Of a stretch of DNA of 6,427 nucleotides, positions 1-6,427 are shown piece by piece. The stretch's first letter is position 1. Every line of letters starts with the position of its first letter. Made by a program: the position numbers and the translations under genes. The notes beneath the pieces are model-generated. The model was given only the letters and a program-made list of their open reading frames with translations. It did not search any database and was not told where the DNA came from. Source of the stretch: CAYJAZ01 sp964369165 (GTDB lineage Bacteria > Desulfobacterota > Desulfovibrionia > Desulfovibrionales > Desulfovibrionaceae); the NCBI GenBank assembly GCA_964369165.1, contig CAYJFE010000136.1:1-6427 (forward strand), given 5' to 3'.

Positions 1-2513
1 TTGAAGTTCGTGACGTTCACTTCTCTCACTACGGCAGAATTTGTCCTATTGAAACTCCTGAGGGTCCAAACATTGGTCTTATCGTTTCACTCACAACTTT
101 TGCAAAAGTAAACGAATTTGGCTTTATCGAAACTCCTTACAGAGTTGTAAAAGACGGTAAAGTGACTGACGAAATTATCCATATCGATGCGACAACAGAA
201 GACGGTTCAGTTATCGCTCCTGCTGTTGCAAAAATCAATAAAGACGGCTCTTTTGCTGATGCTACTATTCCAGCTCGTACAAAAGATGACGTTGTTATGG
301 CTATGCCAGAAGAAATTCACTACCAAGATATTTCTCCTAGCCAAATGGTTTCAATTTCAGCCGCACTTATTCCTTTCCTTGAGCACGATGATGCGAACCG
401 TGCGCTTATGGGTTCAAACATGCAACGTCAAGCTGTGCCACTTCTTCGTCCTGAACGTCCATTAGTTGGAACAGGTATCGAATTCGACGTGGCTCGTGAC
501 TCTGGCGCGTGTTTACTTGCTGAAGGCAAAGGTATTGTTGAGTATGTTGACGCTGAAAGAGTTATCGTAGCTTACAATGACACACATATGCAAAAATTCG
601 GTGGCGTTGTAGCATACGACTTGCTCAAATTCCACAAATCAAACCAAAACTCATGCTTTGGTCAAGTTCCTGCTTGCTATAAAGGTCAAGAAGTCGAAAA
701 AGGCACACTCCTTGCTGACGGCCCTGACATCGAACGTGGCGAACTCGCACTTGGTAAAAACCTCACCGTAGCTTTCATGCCTTGGTGTGGATACAACTTT
801 GAAGATAGTATCCTCATTTCTGAAAGAATGGTAAAAGAAGACGTTTATACTTCTATCCATATCGAAGAATTTGAAGTTGTTGCTCGTGATACTAAATTAG
901 GGCCTGAAGAAATCACCCGCGATATTCCAAACGTGGGCGAAGATATGCTCAGAAACCTTGATGCCGCTGGTATTATCCGCATCGGTGCTCCAGTTAAACC
1001 TGACGATATCCTCGTAGGCAAAATCACTCCAAAAGGTGAAACTCAGCTCACACCAGAAGAAAAACTTCTTCGTGCTATCTTTGGTGACAAGGCTAGAGAT
1101 GTAAAAAATACATCACTCAAAGTTCCTCCAGGGATTGAAGGTATTGTTGTTGACGTAAAAGTTTTCAACCGCCGTTCAGGTGAAAAAGACGAAAGAACTC
1201 GTGATATCGAAGATTATGAAATTTCAGTAATCGATAGAAAAGAACGTAGTCATATCAAGATTCTTACAAAAAATATCAAAGAAAAATTGCTTCCTCTTAT
1301 CGAAGGCAAATTGACTCAAGATGCAATTTCCGGCAATAAGAAAAACGAAGTAATAGTCGCTGCAAAATCAACTATTTCAGAAGAACTTCTTCAAGAAATT
1401 CCTTTGAAAAAACTTGAAAATGCTTTTGAAGATAGAGAGCTTAATACTACAATCAATAATATGATTGCTGATTATGAGCGTTATATCAATGTTATCAAAA
1501 GCCTTTACGATGCTAAGCGTGAAAAAGCAACTGAAGGCGATGATTTGCCTCCAGGTGTGATCAAGATGGCAAAAGTTTATATTGCTGTTAAACGTAAACT
1601 TTCAGTGGGCGATAAAATGGCTGGCCGTCACGGTAACAAAGGTGTTGTATCTTGTATCTTACCAGAAGAAGATATGCCTTTCTTCCAAGACGGACGTACA
1701 GTTGATATCGTATTGAACCCACTTGGTGTTCCATCACGTATGAACATCGGGCAAATTATGGAAGTTCACCTTGGTTGGGCTGCTAAAGAATTAGGCCGTC
1801 AACTTGCTGAAATGGTTGACGCAAATACTGCTTTGGCCGAAGTTCGTAAAGAAGTGAAAGAAATATTTGTTTCTGAAAACCCTGGTATGAATATTGACGA
1901 AATTGTTGATTCTATGGACGATGACACTTTTAGACAAGCAGTCTTGAAACTTCGTCGTGGTATTATCACAAAAACTCCAGTATTTGACGGCGCAACAGAA
2001 GCTGACATTTGGCCATGGCTCAATAAAGCTGGTGTTGCTGAAGACGGTAAAACACAACTATATGACGGCAGAACAGGCGATGCTTTCAAAAACAAAGTAA
2101 CCACTGGTGTTATGTATGTATTGAAACTTCACCACTTAGTTGACGAAAAAATCCACGCTCGTTCAACAGGACCTTACAGCCTTGTTACACAGCAACCACT
2201 CGGCGGTAAAGCGCAGTTTGGTGGTCAGCGTCTTGGTGAGATGGAAGTTTGGGCGCTTGAAGCTTATGGCGCTTCCTACCTCTTACAAGAATTCCTCACC
2301 GTTAAGTCAGATGACGTGACTGGTCGTGTGAAAATGTATGAAAAAATCGTTAAAGGCGATAACTTCTTAGAAGCAGGCCTTCCTGAATCCTTTAACGTTT
2401 TGGTAAAAGAGCTTATGTCATTAGGTCTTAATGTAAATATGTTACAAGAAGATGCAAAAAAGAAAAACAAACCTCTTATTTTCATGGAAGATGAGAAGAT
2501 CGATCTTGGTTAA
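1..2513 (+). CDS. rpoB: RNA polymerase beta subunit, 3' part (5' end outside window)
   Basis: Beta subunit of the core RNA polymerase, which forms one side of the active-site cleft and the rifampicin pocket. The frame is open from base 3 and gives 836 residues to a TAA at 2511-2513. The first residues (EVRDVHFSHYGR) align with E. coli beta from about residue 546, so Rif cluster I is outside the window. Rif cluster II (ICPIETPEGPNIGLI, bases ~39-86) and cluster III (NMQRQAVP, R687 equivalent at 426-428) look wild type. Other landmarks are NFEDS with the E813/D814 pair (801-806), GDKMAGRHGNKGV with the K1065 and K1073 equivalents (1614-1616, 1638-1640), and HHLVDEK with the H1237/K1242 equivalents (2133-2150). 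The protein keeps E. coli register up to ~1175, gains ~19 residues in an SI2-type insertion, and ends with a tail ~20 residues longer than E. coli. The ATG at 162 is an internal methionine, not the start. rpoC follows 222 bases downstream. Confidence 0.99.
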   Translation, partial: EVRDVHFSHYGRICPIETPEGPNIGLIVSLTTFAKVNEFGFIETPYRVVKDGKVTDEIIHIDATTEDGSVIAPAVAKINKDGSFADATIPARTKDDVVMAMPEEIHYQDISPSQMVSISAALIPFLEHDDANRALMGSNMQRQAVPLLRPERPLVGTGIEFDVARDSGACLLAEGKGIVEYVDAERVIVAYNDTHMQKFGGVVAYDLLKFHKSNQNSCFGQVPACYKGQEVEKGTLLADGPDIERGELALGKNLTVAFMPWCGYNFEDSILISERMVKEDVYTSIHIEEFEVVARDTKLGPEEITRDIPNVGEDMLRNLDAAGIIRIGAPVKPDDILVGKITPKGETQLTPEEKLLRAIFGDKARDVKNTSLKVPPGIEGIVVDVKVFNRRSGEKDERTRDIEDYEISVIDRKERSHIKILTKNIKEKLLPLIEGKLTQDAISGNKKNEVIVAAKSTISEELLQEIPLKKLENAFEDRELNTTINNMIADYERYINVIKSLYDAKREKATEGDDLPPGVIKMAKVYIAVKRKLSVGDKMAGRHGNKGVVSCILPEEDMPFFQDGRTVDIVLNPLGVPSRMNIGQIMEVHLGWAAKELGRQLAEMVDANTALAEVRKEVKEIFVSENPGMNIDEIVDSMDDDTFRQAVLKLRRGIITKTPVFDGATEADIWPWLNKAGVAEDGKTQLYDGRTGDAFKNKVTTGVMYVLKLHHLVDEKIHARSTGPYSLVTQQPLGGKAQFGGQRLGEMEVWALEAYGASYLLQEFLTVKSDDVTGRVKMYEKIVKGDNFLEAGLPESFNVLVKELMSLGLNVNMLQEDAKKKNKPLIFMEDEKIDLG
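1176..1538 (+). other. SI2-type (beta-i9) lineage insertion within RpoB
   Basis: About 121 residues lie between VFNRR and DDLPPGV. In beta subunits that lack the insertion (for example Bacillus, from memory) these blocks are nearly adjacent. E. coli carries SI2 here, roughly residues 938-1042. The register against E. coli shifts from about -1 before this segment to about +18 after it, so this copy is about 19 residues longer. The ends resemble E. coli (EKDERTRDIED at the start, YDAKREKATEGDD at the end), while the middle is Lys/Glu-rich, predicted mostly helical, and diverged. The domain sits on the enzyme surface and its precise role is not evident from sequence. Edges are approximate. Confidence 0.8.
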
Positions 2514-2528
2514 TATATAAATACTGAT

Positions 2529-2549
2529 ACTTGCCTCTATCTTGGCAGT
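2529..2549 (+). other. Short hairpin after the rpoB stop (weak)
   Basis: TGCC (2532-2535) can pair with GGCA (2544-2547) across an 8-base loop. AC (2529-2530) and GT (2548-2549) extend the stem past one bulged T. No T-tract follows (the next bases are TAACGTGGGC), so this is not a convincing intrinsic terminator and should not block transcription into rpoC. It may be chance. Confidence 0.2.
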
Positions 2550-2570
2550 TAACGTGGGCGTGTTTCTAAA
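2542..2570 (+). promoter_or_regulatory. Possible sigma70-like promoter upstream of rpoC (weak)
   Basis: TTGGCA at 2542-2547 matches the -35 consensus TTGACA at 5 of 6 positions. TCTAAA at 2565-2570 matches TATAAT at 4 of 6, with an exact 17-base spacer. The -10 hexamer lies inside the left arm of the inverted repeat. Such matches are common by chance in AT-rich intergenic DNA, and rpoC is normally served by an upstream promoter before the ribosomal-protein or rpoB genes. This is only a candidate for an internal promoter giving extra rpoC transcript. Confidence 0.15.
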
Positions 2571-2706
2571 TTCAAAAATTTCGTGGAATTTTCAATAAAA
2601 AAGGATTTTTTACGAAATGAATGTATCAAAAACATACATGATTGGAGTAGAAAATTCAATTTTTAGCAGAAAAAACGCGAAAGAATGGATTTAGAAACAT
2701 ACCCAT
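2554..2706. repeat. 153-base near-palindromic element with 21-base inverted-repeat ends
   Basis: The left arm (2554-2574, core TGTTTCTAAAT) is the near-perfect inverse of the right arm (2686-2706, core ATTTAGAAACA). As RNA the arms form 21 pairs with one mismatch (C2559/A2701) and three G-U wobbles. Inside, further complementarity continues: TTTCGTG (2579-2585) with CGCGAAA (2676-2682), GAATTTTC (2586-2593) with GAAAATTC (2650-2657), and a terminal hairpin at 2621-2639. The element fills most of the rpoB-rpoC gap. No target-site duplication is obvious at its edges, and no long T-tract follows the right arm (only TTTT at 2708-2711). It is either a structured segment of the rpoBC transcript, for instance a double-stranded processing site, or a MITE-like insertion. 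The complementarity is directly visible; the role is inference. Confidence 0.75.
2621..2639 (+). other. Apical hairpin inside the intergenic inverted repeat
   Basis: ATGTAT (2621-2626) is the exact reverse complement of ATACAT (2634-2639), separated by the 7-base loop CAAAAAC. It lies near the centre of the larger element at 2554-2706 and would cap the long stem. A neighbouring A6-GGA-T6 segment (2597-2611) could form a second, weak A-U hairpin. No T-tract follows, so it is not a terminator. Confidence 0.45.
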
Positions 2707-2722
2707 ATTTTCCTTTCTAATT

Positions 2723-2727
2723 AGGAG
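2723..2727 (+). promoter_or_regulatory. Shine-Dalgarno site of rpoC
   Basis: AGGAG lies 8 bases before the ATG at 2736, which is an ideal match and spacing. An in-frame TAA at 2718-2720 closes the frame just upstream, so 2736 is the first possible ATG of this reading frame. The site lies outside and 3' of the inverted repeat (17 bases past its right arm), so folding of that element leaves it exposed. Confidence 0.9.
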
Positions 2728-2735
2728 ATACCCCT

Positions 2736-5700
2736 ATGAGTCTTGATGAATTATTTAGCGTAAGGCAAACAACACAAGCAAATGCTTCTAACATCAAAAG
2801 TTTAAAGTCATTACAAATCACCATTGCCTCACCTGAAAATATTCGTGAATGGTCTTTTGGTGAAGTAAAAAAACCTGAAACCATCAACTATAGAACCTTC
2901 AAACCTGAAAGAGATGGCCTTTTCTGTGCTAAAATCTTCGGGCCTGTCAAAGATTACGAATGTAACTGCGGCAAATATAAAAGAATGAAGCACAGAGGCA
3001 TTGTCTGTGAAAAATGTGGCGTTGAAGTTATTGCTTCAAAAGTTCGTCGTGAACGTATGGGTCATATCGAACTTGCCGCTCCTGTTGCGCATATCTGGTT
3101 TCTAAAAACTCTTCCATCAAAAATCGGTACCTTGCTTGACATGACTATGGCTGATTTGGAAAAAGTTCTTTATTTCGATTCTTTCATCGTTTTAGATCCA
3201 GGCGTGACAAATCTTACAAAATTTCAAGTTATTTCAGAAGATCATTATTTCAGCATCTTAGAAAAATACAATGAAGACGAATTCCAAGTAGGCATGGGCG
3301 CAGAAGCTATACGCTCACTTCTTGAAGAAATTGATTTGGAAACTTTAAAGATTGACTTGCGTGAAGAATCACTCACCACAAAAAGTCAAACTCGTAAAAA
3401 GAAAATCACAAAACGCCTCAAAATCGTTGAAGCTTTCTTAGAATCAGGCAATAAACCTGAGTGGATGATTATGGAAGTTATTCCAGTTATTCCACCAGAA
3501 CTTCGCCCACTTGTTCCACTTGATGGCGGACGTTTTGCCACATCAGATTTGAACGATCTTTATCGTCGTGTTATCAACCGTAACAACCGTTTAAAAAGAT
3601 TGAAAGATTTAGGCGCACCTGAAATCATTATCCGCAACGAAAAACGTATGCTTCAAGAAGCTGTTGACGCTTTATTTGATAACGGCAGACGTGGCCGTGC
3701 TATCACTGGCACAAATGGTCGTCCTTTAAAATCTTTATCAGACATGATCAAAGGTAAGCAAGGTCGTTTCCGTCAAAACTTGCTCGGTAAACGTGTTGAC
3801 TATTCTGGCCGTTCAGTTATTGTTGTTGGCCCTAAATTGAAATTGCACCAATGCGGTCTTCCTAAGAAGATGGCATTAGAACTCTTCAAGCCATTTATCT
3901 ATTCAAAACTTGAAGCTCAAGGCCATGCAAGCACCATAAAAAGTGCAAAGAAAATGGTGGAAAGAGAAGAATTGGTAGTATGGGATATCTTATCAGAAGT
4001 GGTAAGAGAATATCCAATTCTATTGAACCGTGCTCCTACACTCCACAGACTTGGTATACAAGCTTTTGAACCATTACTTGTTGAAGGTAAAGCTATCCAA
4101 CTTCACCCGCTCGTTTGTTCAGCCTATAACGCTGACTTTGACGGTGACCAAATGGCTGTTCACGTTCCTTTATCAGTTGAAGCACAGATTGAATGTCGTG
4201 TTCTTATGATGAGCACAAACAACGTGCTTTCACCTGCGAACGCTTCACCTGTTATTATTCCATCACAAGATATTGTTCTTGGCCTCTACTACATGACAGC
4301 TGAAAGAAGCTTCTGTAAAGGCGAAGGTATGGTATTCTCAGCACCTTGGGAAGTTATTGCTGCTTTTGATGCTGACCAACTTGAAATGCACGCAAGAATT
4401 AAAGTACGTATGCCAGATGGTAAAGTCTATGACACAACTCCTGGCCGTATTATGGTTTCAGAAATCTTGCCAAAAGAACTTTCATTCGACACTGTAAACT
4501 GCGTACTTACTAAAAAAGCCATTGCGAAATTAGTTGGCGATTGCTACAATGAAGCTGGCATTAAAGCTACTGTTCTTCTTTGTGATAGACTAAAAGATCT
4601 TGGTTATGAAAACGCAACACGCGCTGGTATTACTATCGGTGTGAAAGACTTAATCATTCCAAGCACTAAGAAGAAAATCATCACTACTGCTACTGACGAA
4701 GTAGAAGAAATTGAAAAACAATACCGTGACGGTATCATCACTGTTACAGAAAAATACAATAAAGTTGTTGACGTTTGGACAAAAGCCACAAACGACGTTT
4801 CTTCAGAAATGAGCCGTGAAATCTCTAACGATACCATGGTTGATGAAAAAACTGGCAAGACTGAACTTAATCCTTCTTTCAACCCAATCTTTATGATGTC
4901 AAACTCAGGCGCGAGAGGTAACCAAGACCAAATGCGTCAACTTGCTGGTATGCGTGGTTTGATGGCTAAACCTTCAGGTGAAATCATCGAAACTCCTATT
5001 ACAGCTTCTTTCCGTGAAGGTTTGACAGTTCTTCAATACTTCACATCAACTCACGGTGCTCGTAAGGGTCTAGCTGATACAGCTTTGAAAACTGCAAACT
5101 CTGGTTACTTGACTCGTCGTTTGGTTGACGTTGTTCAAGACGTTATCATTGGCGAAAACGATTGTAACACAGTTGACGGCATCGAAATGACAGCTCTTAT
5201 GGAAGGCAATGAAGTTAAAGTGCCATTGAAAGACAGAATTGTCGGCCGTGTGCTTCTTTATCCTGTATTTGATCCAGCTAAACCATCAGAAATCATTGTT
5301 GACGAAAACACCTTGGTTGACGATAAAATCGCACAAAAAATTGATGAAGCAGCTGTTGCTAGCGTAACAATTCGTTCAGCACTCACCTGCCAATCAGAAC
5401 GCGGCATCTGCGCTATGTGTTATGGACGTGACCTTGCTCGTGGCCACCTTGTAAACATCGGTGAAACAGTAGGTACAATTGCTGCTCAATCAATCGGTGA
5501 ACCAGGAACACAGCTTACAATGCGTACTTTCCACATCGGTGGTACAGCATCAACAGGCACAGTTTCACGTTCAAACTACGAAGCTCAATACACTGGTAAG
5601 GTTGCATTAAACCGTATACAAAGTGTAACGAATAAAGAAGGCATTGAACTTGTTCTTTCAAAAAGTGGCCAAGTCACAATTATTGACGAACAAGGCCGTG

Positions 5701-6427
5701 AAAGAGAAAAATATACTCTTCCTAAAGGCGCACGTCTTTATGTAAAAGATGGTCAAGACATCCTTAAAGGCCATATGCTTGCTGAATGGGATCCGTTCAA
5801 CGAACCATTTATCTCTGAAGTTGGTGGTCACATCAAATTCACAGATATTATCGAAGGCCGTACAGTTCAAGAAAAAATAGATGACGCAACTCGTCAAACA
5901 ACTCGTACTATTCTTGAATACCGTACAACCAACCTTAAACCTGCCATCTCAATTTGTGATGAAACTGGCACAGTGAAGACACGTATGTCAGCGCAAGGTA
6001 ATTTAGAATTGCCTGCTAACTATGCTCTTCCTGTTGGCGCTATCTTGATGGTAACTAACGATCAAGTCATCGAAGCTGGTGACATTATCGCTCGTAAACC
6101 TCGTGAAGCTTCAAAAACAAAAGATATCGTTGGTGGTCTTCCACGTGTTGCTGAACTCTTTGAAGTGCGTAAGCCAAAAGATATGGCTGTAGTATCTGAA
6201 ATCGGCGGTACAGTTACTTATGCTGGCGAAATGAAAGGTAAACGTAAACTTATCGTCACACCTGAATACGGCGACACTAAAGAATATCTTATCCCTAAAG
6301 GTAAGCATATCACCATTACTGACGGCGACTTTGTTGAAGCTGGTGACCTCCTCACTGAAGGGCATCCAGAATTGCACGATATCCTCCGCACCCGTGGCGA
6401 AAAATTCTTGGCTCGTTACTTAGTTGA
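2736..6427 (+). CDS. rpoC: RNA polymerase beta-prime subunit, 5' part (3' end outside window)
   Basis: Largest catalytic subunit of RNA polymerase. The frame runs unbroken from ATG 2736 to the window edge (1230 codons; E. coli RpoC is 1407), so roughly the last 150-180 residues are missing. In order: N-terminal zinc site C76, C78, C91, C94 (E. coli C70/72/85/88); the clamp-helix coiled coil that binds sigma, from about residue 270 (DLNDLYRRVINRNNRLKRL); switch and rudder region (RGRAITGTNGRPLKSLSDM, GKRVDYSGRSVI); the catalytic Mg2+ loop NADFDGD at 4128-4148 with D467, D469, D471; SGARGNQDQMRQLAGMRG leading into the bridge helix (about 765-800); second zinc site C810, C885, C892, C895; and trigger loop MRTFHIGG (M929, R930, H933) carrying an SI3-sized insertion. 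All metal ligands and active-site residues are present. Sequence wording is Desulfovibrio-like (from memory). It is co-directional with rpoB and probably in one transcript. Confidence 0.99.
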   Translation, partial: MSLDELFSVRQTTQANASNIKSLKSLQITIASPENIREWSFGEVKKPETINYRTFKPERDGLFCAKIFGPVKDYECNCGKYKRMKHRGIVCEKCGVEVIASKVRRERMGHIELAAPVAHIWFLKTLPSKIGTLLDMTMADLEKVLYFDSFIVLDPGVTNLTKFQVISEDHYFSILEKYNEDEFQVGMGAEAIRSLLEEIDLETLKIDLREESLTTKSQTRKKKITKRLKIVEAFLESGNKPEWMIMEVIPVIPPELRPLVPLDGGRFATSDLNDLYRRVINRNNRLKRLKDLGAPEIIIRNEKRMLQEAVDALFDNGRRGRAITGTNGRPLKSLSDMIKGKQGRFRQNLLGKRVDYSGRSVIVVGPKLKLHQCGLPKKMALELFKPFIYSKLEAQGHASTIKSAKKMVEREELVVWDILSEVVREYPILLNRAPTLHRLGIQAFEPLLVEGKAIQLHPLVCSAYNADFDGDQMAVHVPLSVEAQIECRVLMMSTNNVLSPANASPVIIPSQDIVLGLYYMTAERSFCKGEGMVFSAPWEVIAAFDADQLEMHARIKVRMPDGKVYDTTPGRIMVSEILPKELSFDTVNCVLTKKAIAKLVGDCYNEAGIKATVLLCDRLKDLGYENATRAGITIGVKDLIIPSTKKKIITTATDEVEEIEKQYRDGIITVTEKYNKVVDVWTKATNDVSSEMSREISNDTMVDEKTGKTELNPSFNPIFMMSNSGARGNQDQMRQLAGMRGLMAKPSGEIIETPITASFREGLTVLQYFTSTHGARKGLADTALKTANSGYLTRRLVDVVQDVIIGENDCNTVDGIEMTALMEGNEVKVPLKDRIVGRVLLYPVFDPAKPSEIIVDENTLVDDKIAQKIDEAAVASVTIRSALTCQSERGICAMCYGRDLARGHLVNIGETVGTIAAQSIGEPGTQLTMRTFHIGGTASTGTVSRSNYEAQYTGKVALNRIQSVTNKEGIELVLSKSGQVTIIDEQGREREKYTLPKGARLYVKDGQDILKGHMLAEWDPFNEPFISEVGGHIKFTDIIEGRTVQEKIDDATRQTTRTILEYRTTNLKPAISICDETGTVKTRMSAQGNLELPANYALPVGAILMVTNDQVIEAGDIIARKPREASKTKDIVGGLPRVAELFEVRKPKDMAVVSEIGGTVTYAGEMKGKRKLIVTPEYGDTKEYLIPKGKHITITDGDFVEAGDLLTEGHPELHDILRTRGEKFLARYLV
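5553..6116 (+). other. SI3-type insertion in the RpoC trigger loop
   Basis: About 188 residues (940-1127) separate the first half of the trigger loop (MRTFHIGGTAS) from the second half (KDIVGGLPRVAELFEVRKP). This is the site of E. coli SI3 (about 943-1130). The register against E. coli is 3 residues before and 3 after, so the insertion has the same net length. It has the expected content of sandwich-barrel hybrid motif repeats, such as GRVxL-type strands, LPKGARLYVKDGQDILKGHMLAEWDP and LPVGAILMVTNDQVIEAGDIIA. In E. coli this domain influences pausing and catalysis. Its presence argues against Firmicutes or Actinobacteria and agrees with a proteobacterial or Desulfobacterota origin. Edges are good to a few residues. 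Confidence 0.85.

Noticed and set aside
651..2485. Antisense and shifted frames over rpoB (187-465 +, and 651-860, 845-1027, 1791-2057, 1799-2104, 2276-2485 on the - strand)
   Set aside because: Each lies wholly over conserved rpoB codons, has no recognisable protein wording, and shows no ribosome site I could support; they are shadows of the real frame.
162..2513. ATG at 162 as the start of a 783-residue gene
   Set aside because: The same frame is open and conserved (EVRDVHFSHYGR onward) from base 3, so 162 is an internal codon-level artefact of the truncated left edge; the residue there aligns within RpoB.
2554..2706. Complete insertion sequence or CRISPR-like array
   Set aside because: The element is about 153 bases with no transposase and no clear target duplication, and there is only one pair of inverted arms rather than spaced direct repeats.
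2514..2735. An intrinsic terminator between rpoB and rpoC
   Set aside because: Neither the small hairpin at 2529-2549 nor the large inverted repeat is GC-rich and followed by a proper T-tract; only TTTT follows the large right arm. Ending transcription here would also leave rpoC without a strong promoter.
5015..5050. TTGACA-like promoter inside rpoC
   Set aside because: The hexamer comes from the conserved residues EGLTVLQYF, and Leu/Val-Asp or Leu-Thr codons create TTGAC repeatedly in both genes; no paired -10 with good spacing stands out.
4604..6377. Antisense frames over rpoC (4604-4882, 5658-5897, 6111-6377 on the - strand)
   Set aside because: They overlap conserved beta-prime sequence and read as low-complexity Phe/Ser-rich shadows with no family resemblance.
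2736..6427. Broken or frameshifted rpoC
   Set aside because: Translating every line in the frame of ATG 2736 gives continuous, conserved beta-prime sequence to the window edge; the missing C-terminus is due only to the window boundary.

Overview
The window is an ordinary core-genome segment. It carries the last ~60% of rpoB (RNA polymerase beta subunit, open at the left edge), a 222-base intergenic stretch, and the first ~1230 codons of rpoC (beta-prime subunit, open at the right edge), all on the + strand. I see no defence, mobile or accessory gene cassette. The only part not explained by textbook rpoBC is the intergenic stretch.

Organism: beta carries a long insertion at the site of E. coli SI2 (beta-i9), and beta-prime carries an SI3-sized insertion in the trigger loop. 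Together these suggest a proteobacterial-type enzyme. The wording of RpoC (start MSLDELFSVRQ, GARGNQDQMRQL at the bridge helix, AEWDPFNEPF in the insertion, ASKTKDIVGGLPRVAELFEVRKPKDM after it) closely matches my memory of Desulfovibrio-type RpoC. I infer a Desulfovibrionales-like (Desulfobacterota) bacterium with an unusually AT-rich genome for that group; the coding DNA is roughly 40% GC by eye. The placement is from memory, not from a search.

Layout: bases 1-2513 hold rpoB from about E. coli residue 546 (just after Rif cluster I) to its stop. Bases 2514-2735 are non-coding apart from one tiny doubtful ORF. They contain a near-palindromic element (2554-2706) whose 21-base arms can pair around a loop that folds further, then a clear Shine-Dalgarno and the rpoC ATG at 2736. 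Bases 2736-6427 are rpoC up to about the end of the trigger-loop/jaw-proximal region, without stop or frameshift.

The two genes supply the two large subunits that form the catalytic cleft. Beta contributes the NTP-contacting lysines and the Rif pocket; beta-prime contributes the Mg2+-binding NADFDGD loop, the bridge helix, the trigger loop and two zinc sites. Same strand, no convincing terminator between them and a strong rpoC RBS point to co-transcription. The intergenic inverted repeat may act on the rpoB-rpoC transcript (processing or stability), or it may be a small non-autonomous insertion element. The sequence alone does not decide.
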